Positions 11,317 to 23,970 of a stretch of 64,000 nt of DNA are shown piece by piece (the stretch's first letter is position 1; every line of letters begins with the position of its first letter). The DNA is from Scleromitrula shiraiana (lineage: Eukaryota; Ascomycota; Leotiomycetes; Helotiales; Sclerotiniaceae), in assembly GCA_028455995.1 (NCBI GenBank), contig JABELC010000009.1, forward strand, positions 1,959,501-2,023,500, read 5' to 3'. The position numbers and the translations under genes are program-made. The notes beneath the pieces are model-generated. The model was not told the DNA's origin and did not search any database. It worked only from the letters and a program-made list of their open reading frames with translations.

Positions 11317-13804
11317 CTAATCTCCACCTCCATCCTCATCCACCCCACTCTCCCTCAACGTCGTCCTATCCCCTGGAGCCGGACTCGTCGCAATCCTCGG
11401 TCTACTCATGAAAATTCTCTCATAGTCTTCATCGCCGTCCAGTTCCATCAGCTCCTCCCTGACAACCGATTCTGGCCCAGGACTTAAACTCTCTTCTTCC
11501 ACTCTAGGAAAGTAAGTCGATTCTCTTTGTTTTCTCTTCTCGTCTTTTAGACTCTTTCGTCTCTGCAACTGAGCTTTTTTCTGCGCGGCTTCGAATCCCG
11601 CCATCGATTTACGAGTCCGTTCGATTAGGTCAGCGTGTTTATCTTCTTCGATTGGTGGAGAGATCTTGGCCGGTGATCTGGGGTTTAAAGTAAGACGATT
11701 CATGTCGGGGAGATCATCAACGTCAAAGTCATCGCTGATGTCAGAATACTTAGTATTCGACGTACGTGCCATTGTTAGACGGGTACGTTCTGCTAAGGAC
11801 AATGTACGTTTGAGTTTTGTTGGAGATGGGGATGCAGTGGACATGGAGTTTAAGATTTGTTCGGCTTGGTCGAGCTCGGGAATGATCATTCGGCTGGGTT
11901 TGGGAGGTACTGGAGGTTTCTTGCTTGGTGTGGTGACGGTGTGTCTTCTTCTGATGGATGAGGGAGGGGTTTCGTTTTCTATATCTTCCTGTGCGGGGAT
12001 GGGTGTTGCGGTTATGGAGATTGGACGACGGGTTAAGTTCAATACTCCAGGAGTAGCCGGCAAAGAAAGATTCTCGATGCCGGATGTTAAAGTAGTTGTG
12101 TCAGAAAGCCTTTCATTGATAAGATCATCGGACACTGTTTTAGATCGAATGGACGACGTGGGAACAGGAATCGGTCTGCGGGAGAACTTTGATCGAGGAG
12201 TCTCAACTGCACGACCAAGGGCAATGGGGGCTGAGTTTCCATCGAAAATTGCCTCTTGGACTGTGGGATCAAAATGTTCAAGATTCATTGGTACTTTCGA
12301 AGGCGACAATCTCGATAGCGATTTACGAGCGGAATTACTTAAACTTGGTATAGAATCTTCACTATCATTGGCCGACATCCAATCTTCGTCATTCGCAAGA
12401 GGTACCTCCTCATTTACCTTCGGTGTAGATAAGGAGGCCAAAGGTAGCTGTCCTGAAACAACCCGTGGTTTCGATAATTGAGAATGTAATGACTTAGGTT
12501 TGTTCAAATCATTCAGTGCATTTCGAGTTTCGTCAATTAGTCGAGTATAATCGCCCAAGGAAGCAATATTTATGCTTTCAGGTTTTTCTGAAGAATGCCT
12601 TCCAATTTGCAGAGTCTGATGATCGATGAAGCCCAGATTGATCCCCATTTCTTCCTTGTAAATAGGCTGTGCTTTCTTAGTCGGTGATTTACCATTTTTG
12701 GTTAAGGTTCTTCCAAAGTCTTGCCATCGAGCCAATCGATTCTCTTGATCTTTCACTCGTGTATTCAATTGCTCGACGAGACTTTTATAATTTGATCCTT
12801 CTATATCGGGGATTGTTCCAACTTCGACCTGCTTCCATAGCATACCAAAAGGTGTGGCTAACAAGCCGTCTCTACTAGATCTGTTGTCCCCATGTAGAAC
12901 TGTCTCCAGCCATTCGTTACTGCCAGACCAATTCTTATGGAGCGTATTTTGCAATGAGCACAAATCTCTTTCGGACAATTCAACAGAAACTTCGCCCTCT
13001 TCTATGGCGTGATCTAACTCTTCGTGCCGTTTTGAAATTCGCTCATCGTTCAAGTATAGAAGTTCAGCAAACTCTTGGTAATTGATTCTCAGCCTATCCT
13101 TCTCGGAGAGGTGTCTAGACAAAGATGCCTTATGTGCCAATATTAATGCTGAAAGTATCGCTCTCTCTCCAGTATATGAGAAATTCTCCAGTGCTAATTG
13201 TTCCGCAAGTGCTTCGTGCCCTCTACATGCACCATATTGAAGAGCTTTCTTCAGAACCGCATTCGAAAATACTGCCAGAACTTCCTCCAATCTTTCTCCC
13301 TTACACTCATCAAGCATTGTTTTCCTCAGGACCGTATCCCTCCCAAGAACCCCATTCTTCTTTGCTTGATCGAGACATCGAAATAATGCGGCTCGTAAAT
13401 TGAGGGATTGGAGAGGCTCTAACGGTGGAAAGAATGGTTGTAGTTTCTACAAACAGCAATTAGATGTTATGAATACCAAAGTAGAATCTAGATATTAGAG
13501 AACGCACATTTCTGGTCTCTTCTGGATCCCAAATCGCGAAGAGTTGAAATAGTGCCCATTCTACACTTTGTATTCTTTTCTTCTGGTTTTGCTGCCCATC
13601 TTTGGTAGAAAAGGTTATCGCAGTAATATCTGGCCAGTCTTCTCGTAAATCCAAGTCCAGCAATCGCAAATTTGTTATGAAGAGACTGATATTTGAGGGA
13701 CCTGAAGATTGTGCTGACGAGGCTGAGGGGGGTTTAAGACTATTCAATGTCGAATTACGAAGATTGCGGATTCTTCCAAGAGGATTAAAGGTCGAGACTG
13801 ACAT
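11317..13804 (-). CDS. HAUS6: HAUS augmin-like complex subunit 6
   Basis: Two exons, 13804-13508 and 13446-11317, joined by a 61-nt GTGCGT...TAG intron in phase 0, encode 808 aa. The N-terminal ~330 residues match the HAUS6 N-terminal domain: LFITNLRLLDLDLREDWPDI, FSTKDGQQNQKKRIQSVEWA, and across the splice DPEETRNKLQPFFPPLEP, then NLRAALFRCLDQAKKNGVLG. The remainder is Ser/Pro-rich and probably disordered, with a charged helical stretch near residues 700-750. Augmin recruits gamma-tubulin to existing microtubules so that new ones branch in the spindle; HAUS6 is the subunit that contacts the gamma-tubulin adaptor. Large antisense frames within it are shadows. Confidence 0.9.
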
Positions 13805-16382
13805 TTTACTAGCCCCCCAAGGTTTTTGTATGATAATGATAACAGCATGTTATCATAATCTTACGTTTTGGAATTTTTGAAGATATAAAAGCGGTCTGTC
13901 GGACTTGTTGATGTTGATACTGAAAAGAAACAATCACCAAAAAGTATTTATTACGTAATCATAAGATAAATTGATTGTGTTGGCAGCAATGATATGGGGG
14001 AGTCTTGGCAATTAGATGCTTGGCACTTGAGTTACAAATGTTTCAACGTCAACTCAGATCTTGTAAGATTTCATGTCTTCAACTCATACTCGAAGTTCTT
14101 TTTATTCTCATCCGACAGATATAATATGTCCATAAACAATACCGCCATCATCATGATTTCAACCAGGAGGAACTTCCTTTTTTACCTTGTGATAGACGAT
14201 GAGCTATGAAACAATCTCAAGACCGAGAGAGGATCTAAGAAAAGTGGAAAACCCTTTCAAACCACTCACGAGATGCAAGATCAACAGGGTCGACCATAGG
14301 TTGTAAAAGCGATTGTCTTTCCAAATACTTTATCGCCGACCACATTATTAGGCACGATATATCACCTACAACTGTAGCCTAAGAATATGAGGCCGTAGCC
14401 ACTTCATACACAGCACTGTGATCCTATACCATTCGGATTCATCACCTACGACCTCATCCTGCCAAATCCCGAATAATGACCCAATGTGCAAATACCCGAA
14501 AGATGGTCGATATCTTGTTGCGATTTTACTGGGATTCTAGGACTGTTGGACTCTAGGACGCTGGGAAGAACGGAATCCAATTCGTTGTATCGTGTTGTCT
14601 CATTAAATTTCCGTCGTCTTCGTATTCTGCCAAGACGAAAGCATACAAGTTCAATTCAAGTGGATTGATGTATTTATATGAGTGAATGTTATCCATTTCA
14701 AGTTCAGTTTAACCCAAAAAGACACGCGTCAGTTGGATCATCGAGCATTTGTTGGTTCTATCATTTCTAGATCTTTATATCTCGGATTCATTACCCACCC
14801 AAGCAAAACCCACCATCCACAAACCTCCGAGTTCCCAACACATCACCAAATCCAGTGATTTGGACTGTCATATATGAAAGATAGGAGTATAAATTCTGTA
14901 ATTGGATACATGTATGTTATATAATGTCATTTTATTAGACGGGACATTCGATTTTGATCTATCCTCTTTTGGTTCAATTATATTTTGGACATACAGTAAA
15001 CAATAACGCTGTGCCATAGATTTTCATTCTCCATCCAGACACCATATAGTTGTGTAGAACTTCCCCTATTTGAACCTTGTTTGATGATAGACACAATAAA
15101 TTATTAAGGAAGTTAAAACTGGTCCTCAAAATCTCTTTAGGGTGTTCCTAATAACGATCTTTTGTAGTCTATTGTGGGTCACTGGGTCAATGTTAGAAAG
15201 TTCCTTGCTAATGATCTCAGATACCAATGCATCAAATAGGTCAAAACAATATGAATGGCCCTTGCTACCCGGCTGAATCCATAAGTAACAGAGATGCATG
15301 TCGCTTTAAATTGTTTTCCTTTCGTTCTAAATCCATTCAATTAGGATTCGGATGATGACATATATTCCCACATATCTAACTTCATCCTAAATTTACAAAA
15401 ATAACACCCTCTCATTCACGTATTTCGGGACCGATTTACAGTAAATGTTGTATGATTGTACTTATAGTATATTTGTACTGTCTCGTATGATACTGGTAAG
15501 ATACCCGAAATTGATCGCATATTATTATTATGGTTTTCATATGCTACGAGGTATTGGTACTACTTAAAAAATTATATCAAATAATTTTATTGTGCGTATT
15601 ATGACTCTGCGACACGCTGATGGTATCATCGTTTTCGTAAAGAGTGATATTCATGTTCTAAAACATTTTCCGAGAAATTATCCAAACATCTATCTTAGAT
15701 AAGTAGATCATCCACACTCGAAACTGAGGTGCAGCCCCACACTGGAGCAACAAATCTCCAACAGCAGTAACAACCCCAGACCTGCCCCATACTTATGGAA
15801 TTAGTTCATCTCGAATATCTCGACTCCCGCTGGTGGAGTCACGTGTTTATCCAGCCTCACGAACAATGGTGGGTCAAATAGTGCTATTTATGGTGCCTAA
15901 TCGAGTGGTTGATTATATTCAGGGATGAGATGCCGGTCCCGTCCATGATAAACCGACAAATGGCAAAATCAGGAGACGCGTAAGATGAAAGTTCAATGGT
16001 TGGAGCAACACATTGAAATTGTTCGATATGTGGAGATTCTCCAATTCCAGCATACAAGATAAGTTTGGCCTGCCACGCAATTCTAAGTAGACTTCTTTTT
16101 TCTTGTTTTCTCTCCAAAGTTTCATTTTTTCTCAAGTTCTATTTCCATTTCCTTTCCTCTTTTCCTCCTTATTCAAGACTTTTTGAACTTTCGTTTCGTT
16201 TTACATAAACTACCACATTCGTTACTTATAGATCCGTTTTCTTGGCATCTGTAGGGCTGATATTGAAATTTGTTTCAATATAACCACGCTCATTAACAAT
16301 CATTTCTATACTTGTTTCCTTTTCCAATATATCTAATAAAAGATCTAATCAAAAACTTAATCGGTCAAATTGAATTACAAAG
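13805..16382. other. intergenic, ends in the promoter of the GH72 gene
   Basis: About 2.6 kb without a supported gene. It is mostly AT-rich and unstructured. From about 16080 it becomes T/C-rich (TTTCTTGTTTTCTC, TTTCCTTTCCTC), a common core-promoter style for highly expressed fungal genes, and serves the glucanosyltransferase starting at 16383. Confidence 0.6.
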
Positions 16383-17965
16383 ATGATGGGAAACACATTA
16401 TTCGGCGTTGTAGCCGGTTTAGCTTCAGCTACTTTGGCTGCTGCTTCTACACCAGTCTTGGCTGCTAGAGCTTCATCTACCGCAAGTGTTGAGGCTGTTA
16501 CCATTACTGGGAATGGTTTGTTCAGATAACTTGGTCCCGAGTATCATAAAACTAATTCTATCTAGCTTTCTACAAGGGTAGCGATCGTTTCTACATCCGT
16601 GGTGTCGACTATCAGCCAGGTAAATGAAACATTGAAGGGAGTTGAATGATTGATGACTAATTATATAATTAGGTGGAGGAACTGGTGTCACTTCCGACCC
16701 AATTGCCAATGCTACTGCTTGCAAACGTGATGTTGAATATTTCAAAGAATTAGGAATCAATACCATCAGAGTTTACGCCGTCGACAACACAGCCGATCAC
16801 GATGAGTGTATGGAAGCACTTGCCGATGCCGGTATCTACCTCGTTCTTGACACGGACACTCCTCTCTACTCACTTAACAGAAATGAGCCCAAAGAATCCT
16901 ACAACAGTGTGTACCTCCAAAGTATCTTTGCCACCATCGACAAATTCGCCAACTACACCAACACACTTGCTTTCCTCTCCGGTAACGAAGTCATTAACGA
17001 CGTTAACAACACCAACTGTGCACCATACGTTAAAGCTATCGTCAGAGATATGAAGCAATATATCGGTAGTATGGGATACCGATCCATTCCTGTCGGATAC
17101 TCTGCAGCTGATGTCGCAGAGAATCAATACATTCTTGCCGAATACCTTAACTGCGGCACTGATGATGAACGATCCGACTTCTATGCCATCAACGATTACT
17201 CTTGGTGTGATCCATCTTCCTACACCACATCTGGTTGGGATACTCTTGTCAAGAACTACACTGGTTACAGCATCCCACTCTTGTAAGTTCCCCTCGTGTC
17301 CCGCCCCCAAATCTTTTCCTGTTGAATCTTCCCCCACCACCCTATTCTGATCCACCTAAAACTGACTGCGCAAACCCAGCATGTCTGAATTCGGTTGCAT
17401 TGCCAACACCCGTAAATTCACCGAAGTCGCCGCCCTCTACTCTGACGAAATGACCGCCGTCTTCTCCGGTGGACTCGTCTACGAATATTCCAACGAAGGA
17501 AACGGATACGGTCTTGTTGATATCACTGACGGCGTCGTAAAAACCACTCCCCAATACACCTACCTCAAGGCCGCCTACGACAACACCACCAACCCTACCG
17601 GAGCTGGTGGAGCCGCTACCACCACTGGATCCGCCTCTACCTGCCCTACCAAATCCAGCAACTGGGATGTCAGTGGAGATTCCCTCCCTGCTATTCCTTC
17701 CCCAGCTGCTAAGTACATGACCACTGGAGCCGGCACTGGACCTGGATTGGATGGTTCCGGATCTCAAGAGGCCGGTAACTCCGAAAATGAGAGTGGGGGA
17801 ACTGCTACTGCTGGATCTGGTGAGGTTACTGCCACTGCTACTGGTAAGGCTAGTAGCTCTGGTACTTCGAGTGCCGCTGGCAGAAATGCAAATGTGGATG
17901 GTAAGTCCATGGGTGTTGTAGTTGTTACTTTGGGAGGATTGATTGCCGGTATGTTGATGCTTTAG
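16383..17965 (+). CDS. GPI-anchored 1,3-beta-glucanosyltransferase, GH72
   Basis: Four exons, 16383-16515, 16566-16619, 16673-17282 and 17380-17965, give 460 aa. A signal peptide (GLASATLAAASTPVLA) precedes the GH72 domain, which runs to about residue 330: FYIRGVDYQPGG, INTIRVYAVD, then LAFLSGNEVIND (acid/base Glu168) and PLFMSEFGC (nucleophile Glu269). The 101-residue spacing equals that described for Aspergillus Gel1. No cysteine-rich CBM43 domain follows; instead a Ser/Thr/Gly-rich stalk and a hydrophobic tail (VVVVTLGGLIAGMLML) that signals GPI anchoring. The enzyme cuts and rejoins beta-1,3-glucan at the wall. MM at the start leaves 16383 or 16386 as initiator. Confidence 0.95.
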
Positions 17966-19122
17966 AGGCATTATCGGTCAATTTTTAGATGAAATGAGCA
18001 GATTTTGTTTCTTGGATTAGTTGAGTTGGATTGATATTAGATTTATAACTAAATTGAACTAGATTACATCCTGTTTTATTGGATCATTTTCTGCATTTTT
18101 CTGCCTCCAATCTAATACGTATAGACAATCGACATGTTATGTTTTGAGAAATCATTGTAGAGCACATTCAAGATGTTTTGAATTGAATGTCTGTAATCAA
18201 ATCGAACATTTAAAACTGAATAGCCCAAACGTCTTTTTGATATCTGTAATGCAAAGGGACTTCCAAAACAAATTAGGTTAAAAAAACCTTCCAATATCTG
18301 TAAGTCATATAGATATTGAGAATGTTTTGACTTAAATATCCATACTTTCAACAGACACTTAGAAGGTGGAAGTCTAAATATTCATATTCCAAATTGACAT
18401 TTAAATGAATTAGCTCAAGATGAAATATAATGTTTATCTTTAGTTTAAGTATTCGAAACAAGATGGTTTATATATCACTTCAACGCTTCTAGTCTAAACA
18501 GACATTCAGAAGGAGATGATTCAGGCTCATTTGAATATCTGTAGTTTAGACAGACATTCAAAATATCTTGACTTGAATGCTTGCACTCTCGATAAGCATT
18601 CAAAATGAATTAGCTCAAACTCATTGAAAATATCAAACTTGGACTTGTATAATCTGGCTCCGGCTATATATACCATTCCAAAACTCAGTTCTCTGTTGTA
18701 TTGTTGATTTGTTCAATATAATGCTGAGCACAGCTATAAATTACCATAGTATTTAGCCATTCCTTACATTCAGTCTAAAAACAAGCCGATTGAAATCCTT
18801 TTCCCTCCCTTCAGGCTTGCTCCTTGTTATATTCTCTGTCAGTATAAAAATTGCTTTTACTTCATTCTTGTATCCTATGATTTTCAATCATCCTTTTCAT
18901 CTATAAGTCCATGATCCATCTATTTTAAAAACTTCCACATCTAAAAATGAACACCAATACCTGAAATAATAACAACGCTATAGGTTTAGAGTTGACTGAA
19001 ATCTCTAACACTACCTATCATCTTCACCCTCGCTCTCCCTTTCCTTGCGAACACTTCAAATAAAGGAATTCTTCCAGTGCACACCCTATGCTTTCATCTC
19101 TCTTCCATCTGTCACACGCAAG
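17966..19122. other. convergent 3' intergenic region
   Basis: Lies between the ends of the GH72 gene (+) and the MFS gene (-). No gene seen. Its middle is a degenerate hairpin-repeat array, listed separately. Confidence 0.6.
18165..18640. repeat. degenerate ~50-bp repeat array with hairpin arms
   Basis: About seven diverged units of roughly 45-60 bp share words such as TTGAATATCTGTA, ACAGACATTCAAAA and GAATTAGCTCAA (at 18408 and 18607). TTGAATATCTGT at 18531-18542 and ACAGACATTCAA at 18550-18561 are near-perfect inverted repeats around a short loop. Related arms occur singly near 901, 11018 and 45210-45410. Unit borders are approximate. Confidence 0.6.
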
Positions 19123-20860
19123 CTATAATTTCACCACCCCTTTCGTTCTCAGCCATTCCCCATACGTAAAAAACAATATTGGAACTGGGAAGAATAAGAG
19201 TGCCACAAATCCTAGAACACTATTACCCCAACCCAATCCTAGTGCTGCATAGAGGGGTTCACCTGCTAGCGGGAAGAATGCCCCACCAAGAGATTGAATT
19301 ACTTTCGTAGCGGCGATGGCGGAAGCGGCGTAGATGGAGAATGTATCAACTAGATACATGTTTATTGAGAGCTGTGGTTGTTAGCATGAAGAGAAAATGG
19401 TACAAAGAAATAAAAGGAAAGCTCACAAAAGCAGGAATCATTCCAGTTCCAAAGAAGCTGGTCCCAATGATCGGTACAATCCAATGAACCTTATATTCCG
19501 CACTCCAACCATACAGAAAAAAAGCCATTGCAATCATCGGACTAGTCGTCATCAGAATCGGCAATCGATATTCCGGTTGGGAAACCCCACCATTATGAGC
19601 CGTCAACTTTTTATACACCGGATCTGACACTTTGCCCGAAATGAACAATCCAATTCCAATACCAAACCCAAGACCTAAGTACGCCAGACCCGTTACCGAT
19701 GTCGAAAAATGATATTGCGTAGCAAATGTTATAGGAAATGTAGAAATGAATAAATACAAATACCCAAATAAAACCCCATAATAGATCGCCAATAAAAACA
19801 CAATCGGCGAAAAAAAAAGTAACTTCAAAGGTCTAACAATCGAATTTCGAAAATGTCTTCCCCTAGACTCCTTACAATGTAACACTGAAACTAACCCCTC
19901 ATCACCCATCTCGATTCTTCTCATCTTCGTCTTCTTCTCCAAAATAACGCTCGCATACGTTTCTTGAAGAAGAAAGAATCCTCCTATCAACGTCACCCCC
20001 GCAATGATAGCCTCCAACCAAAAAGCCCACCTCCACCCCCAAGCCGCCGCCAAGAATCCCCCAGCTACCGGGCCCACAATCGGTCCAGACAACGTACCCA
20101 TCCCCCAAACCGACATGGCCACACCCCGTTTATCTTTCGGAAACATATCACCGATCGAAGCGCCACCCAAAGCAGTAGGAGAACCACCCGCGCATCCGGC
20201 AAAGAATCGAAAAACAATAAGTTGGGTTAGTGAGCGCGAGAGGCCGCATGCGAGTGTGAAGATGAGGAAGAGGAAGTTCGAGATTAGGTAGATGGGTTTT
20301 CGACCGTAGAGTTCGGACATGGGCGCGGAAATGAGGGGGCCCATGGCGAATCCGAGGATGAATATACTTACGACTAGGGTTTGGAGGGTTGGAGAGTGGG
20401 AGTGGAATTCTGCGGTTACGAGGGGGACGCTAGGGGCGAACATGGTTGAGGCTAGGGGGCTGAGAAAGTAGATGGTGGATATTAGTTGAATGGTATTGGA
20501 GATTGGTAGGTTGATTTGATGGATGGAGAAGGATTGGGCTGTGAAGACTTACGTAGAGAATGCCATGATGGATATAACAAATGTATTTGTCCATCGTTTA
20601 GTAGAAGACCAACTCAATGGGTCTAATGGATCTCTCTCATCCCAAGAAACAATATTAGAGGATCCCGGTGGTTGAGGCTCCCCCGTTAGATCTTCTTGGT
20701 TGGAAAGAGTTCCCATTTCGGTATTGGAAGCTTCTTGGAATGAGACATGTGTTCTTGGTTTTGTGGTGTCCGTTGGTAATTTATCACTAACGCTGTTTGA
20801 ACTGAGGGATTCAGTGGAAAGTGGTGGTGGAGGTGACAGGGGAGGTAGGTCTGTTGACAT
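19123..20860 (-). CDS. MFS transporter, DHA1-type drug/polyamine exporter family
   Basis: Three exons, 20860-20553, 20459-19427 and 19371-19123, encode 529 aa; introns of 93 and 55 nt end in CAG and carry CTAAT or CTAAC branch words. A Ser/Pro-rich cytosolic N-terminus of about 80 residues is followed by WDERDPLDPLSW, usual before TM1 in this group. Then come twelve hydrophobic segments with motif A (SELYGRKPIY) after TM2 and RFFAGCAGGSPTALGGA in TM4. Relatives such as Tpo1 and Flr1 expel drugs or polyamines from the plasma membrane. Substrate cannot be inferred. No biosynthetic genes adjoin it. Confidence 0.9.
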
Positions 20861-22416
20861 TTTTGATTTTTTATTTTGGCTGTGAAAAGCAAGTGGAGTT
20901 CATCGAGGTGTATGATGTATGGGTTGGATTAGAATTGTATCAATGAGATTATTAGAATTTTGTTGTATCTGTTTGTAGGATGTGTATTGGCTCTGTGTAT
21001 TGAAAATGAGAATAGGGATTTAGGAAAGTGTAGCACAGGGTGGGAAGGGAGAAGAAAAAGCAAACGGAGATCTAGCAGAAGATGAATTAGAAATTGGTAC
21101 ATGCAATACTCTACGGTGGAAATAGAAAGAAAACTTTACATTCTCTTTCTCCTGAATTACCGATGGTAGCAGCAGTAAAGTAATCCCGACAATCGGATGA
21201 AACATATTGATACCTAAGTCCATGTAAACATGCGAGTGGAATCAAAATGCAGAGGCAGAAAGCAATGTAACAAACAATGAACATTACATTCAAAATCTTC
21301 TTCCCCATCGAAATCATAGTTTCAATGTCGAGGAACAAGTTAAATTCCATTGAGATTGCCTACATACATTTCAATGGCATGCTTCATTACGTAGATGGAT
21401 ATGTCATAGTATACTTGAATTAGAGACAAACGATGAACGGGAGGCCCATCCTTAACCTCGTACTGTATCGAGTGTTTCACCCGTACTTGCATTGCATCGA
21501 ATCGGCATTCGGATTGAAAATATGTATGCAGGCAATACTATGTGTTCTGTACGACTAGAATACCCCAATTGAAAAGTCTTGACAGGTGAAGGACTTGAAA
21601 TAGATATATCTGACTGCAATGCGGAACATCTTATGAGACCACTGCATTGGGGATGTGGGCTGATGTGGGAATTCTTGTGATAGCGATATGCTGTTATGTT
21701 GATCATTCAAATTGAGTATTCCATTGTTAAACAGCGGAACAAGAGGCATAAGTATATGAAATGTAACAGTGGAAAGAAAGTTAAAAATAACACATGATGA
21801 TATGCAAATATTGAGACAAATGACTGCGAATACGCTTGGCTGACTGAAATGGCACGAGAAAAACCCTTGCTCGTATAAAAATTATTTTGTGAAACAACAT
21901 GGAAACTATACCGAGAAATGATCAGTAAGGTTGTACTGTGGAGGTGACAAACTGTGGATCAAAACCGATTGTCAGATTCTAAAGGAGAACAGTAAATGTA
22001 CAAGGCCGCAACACATATACGGCAATATATGGTTATGGAGCAAGTATGTACTTGTGACTTCATGCGTGAAGTCTACTTGACTTTTATTTTCAAGGGACAA
22101 TGAGAAATATGGCTGAAGGAAAAGTTTAATCTGACTTAGCTAGGGATTACCCAGTAGTATCTAGTGATTCAGCGTCTTTGATATACTCACAGTTGCCGAA
22201 GAAAGATCTGACGAGAAAGAAGACTCCGAGTTTAAGTGAGACAGTAAGATGCCCCAGACTCAAAAATCTAACCTAGATATTCCACAGCCTTCATCGCCAT
22301 GTATACCAGGTGTTTCATGTACGCTAGCTCATTCCATCCGGATCCCAAACCATCATTCGTTATCACATAACAATTCATTTCATCGTATCGTGAAATAATA
22401 TCTCGCGTCAGCCATA
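20861..22416. other. intergenic
   Basis: About 1.55 kb between the start of the MFS gene and the end of the CoA-binding gene, both on the minus strand. No frame over 90 codons looks coding and no RNA gene was recognised. Confidence 0.6.
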
Positions 22417-22962
22417 TCACAACTTCTCCTTACTCGCTGTCTTTGCCGCCTCAATCGCCCTCTCTCCATCAACCAACACACACCAACCCTCTCCGCCTTG
22501 TCCCCCATCCCCACCTACACCCCCTTCGAAATCCCTTAAAACCTCCTCCAATATCTCATTATCAAAAGTCCCCGGCTGCAACCAAATACTTGTAACTCCT
22601 AAGCTCTTCGCCTCATCGATAATCTTCCTCGTTACCTTCGGCGGTGTAATAATCGATACACCCGTTTCCTTCGGATGAGGTAAAGCGGAAAGGCTTGGAA
22701 GTGTGGGATAACTAGTTTGTTTCGGGGGAGCGGTGATATGGGATGCGGATGGATTAATGGGTGTTACGGGGAGAGAGTGCGCATTATACCATGCGAATAC
22801 TATAGTAGATTATGTCAGTTGAAGTGGTTATTGGTGGGAAGAATGAGGATGGAGGGGGAATTATGTACTCTTATGGCCGAATTTCGAGGGATCGGATGAT
22901 GCGCCAACGACGGCAAAATGGGATGAGGAGAAGAATGTGCGAGCGGCAGCTTCAGTAGCCAT
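22417..22962 (-). CDS. CoA-binding (Rossmann) domain protein, YccU-like
   Basis: Two exons, 22962-22869 and 22799-22417, separated by a 69-nt intron (GTACAT...ATAG), give 158 aa. FAVVGASSDPSKFGHKIFAW is the nucleotide-binding start of the CoA_binding fold of stand-alone YccU-type proteins. LPVTPINPSA, IITPPKV and LGVTSIWLQPGTFDNE follow at the expected spacing. A glycine-rich insert (residues about 118-133) breaks the last part before GWCVLVDGERAIEAA. Bacterial homologues bind CoA or acyl-CoA; the fungal role is unknown. The two exons are too short and split to show as one long frame, so the gene is easily overlooked. Confidence 0.88.
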
Positions 22963-23970
22963 TTTGGTAAGCATGAAGTTGAAATTGAGATATATGTAGA
23001 ACGAGATTTATTGTTTGGGTTATTTGAAGATACTCTGAGCTTGTTGATGTGAAGCAATTGAAGGCGGTTCAAGCTCCAGTGTATCGACCTCGGCATGATT
23101 TCAAAGCAAGGTGGGGCTTACTAATCATATACATCTTGACAAATTTTAAACATTCCAATTCTCTACTTTAAACAGACGACTGAAGTGGCATATTAAGACA
23201 ATGTGAAGAGAAAGACGTATGTCAAGAACAGTATGACTGTCCAAGTATGAGCCCTAACGGAGCATTCTGGAGCTTGATGTCAAATCTACTACAGTGCGCG
23301 TTTGCCCTCTGGCTACATATAGATTCTATCATAAGTCCACAGTGCTAGAGGTCGTTACCCTTATAAGGACTACGATGTTTAGTCGGTAACTATCTTCAAT
23401 TGCATGACTACTTATTATATCGAGAAAGCTATTACTGAAATGGGTATGATAATGGTAATTTCATGGAACGGTTTTGGTTTCGTCTTCTTAACTAATCTTG
23501 AGAGCGCGCTACTCTTGTAGCTGTTAGATAAGTGTGAGCAGTTTCATCACTCGGTTGGATGGTCTAGGACATAATTCAATTTGATAATTTAGTTGATGAT
23601 ATTCAAGAGATTGGTGGTGTTATAGCATTGCTGGTTTGAAACTCGACACATTAGCAGTGTGATTATATTCCAGACAATACAAATTCAAGTGAACTTCTCA
23701 TTTCTCGATACTATGTTACATATAGCCCTGGTTAAGACAACGTAATTGTTTATTATATTCATTGGTTTTCACTGCACATTTATCTTTCACTTGGACATTC
23801 AATGCTGATTTAATAGGCGTTGATATTTTAAACATCTTATTTCAATTTGTAACGTTCTACCTCATTGCATATCACATTCCTATAAGATATCGTGGCTTGA
23901 TTTATATATTGTTATTCTATTGGAAGCGAATATGTGCTATATATATCTATGGATTTCGTTGTTCTCGCAC
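22963..23970. other. intergenic
   Basis: No gene seen. AT-rich, with no reading frame above 75 codons. It includes the promoter of the CoA-binding gene and the 3' flank of the secreted protein at 23971. Confidence 0.6.

Noticed and set aside
11666..12481. 271-codon plus-strand open frame
   Set aside because: Lies wholly antisense to the coding part of HAUS6 and resembles no family; a shadow of its codon bias.
17342..17971. 209-codon minus-strand open frame, Ser/Gly-rich
   Set aside because: Mirror of the Ser/Thr/Gly stalk of the GH72 protein.
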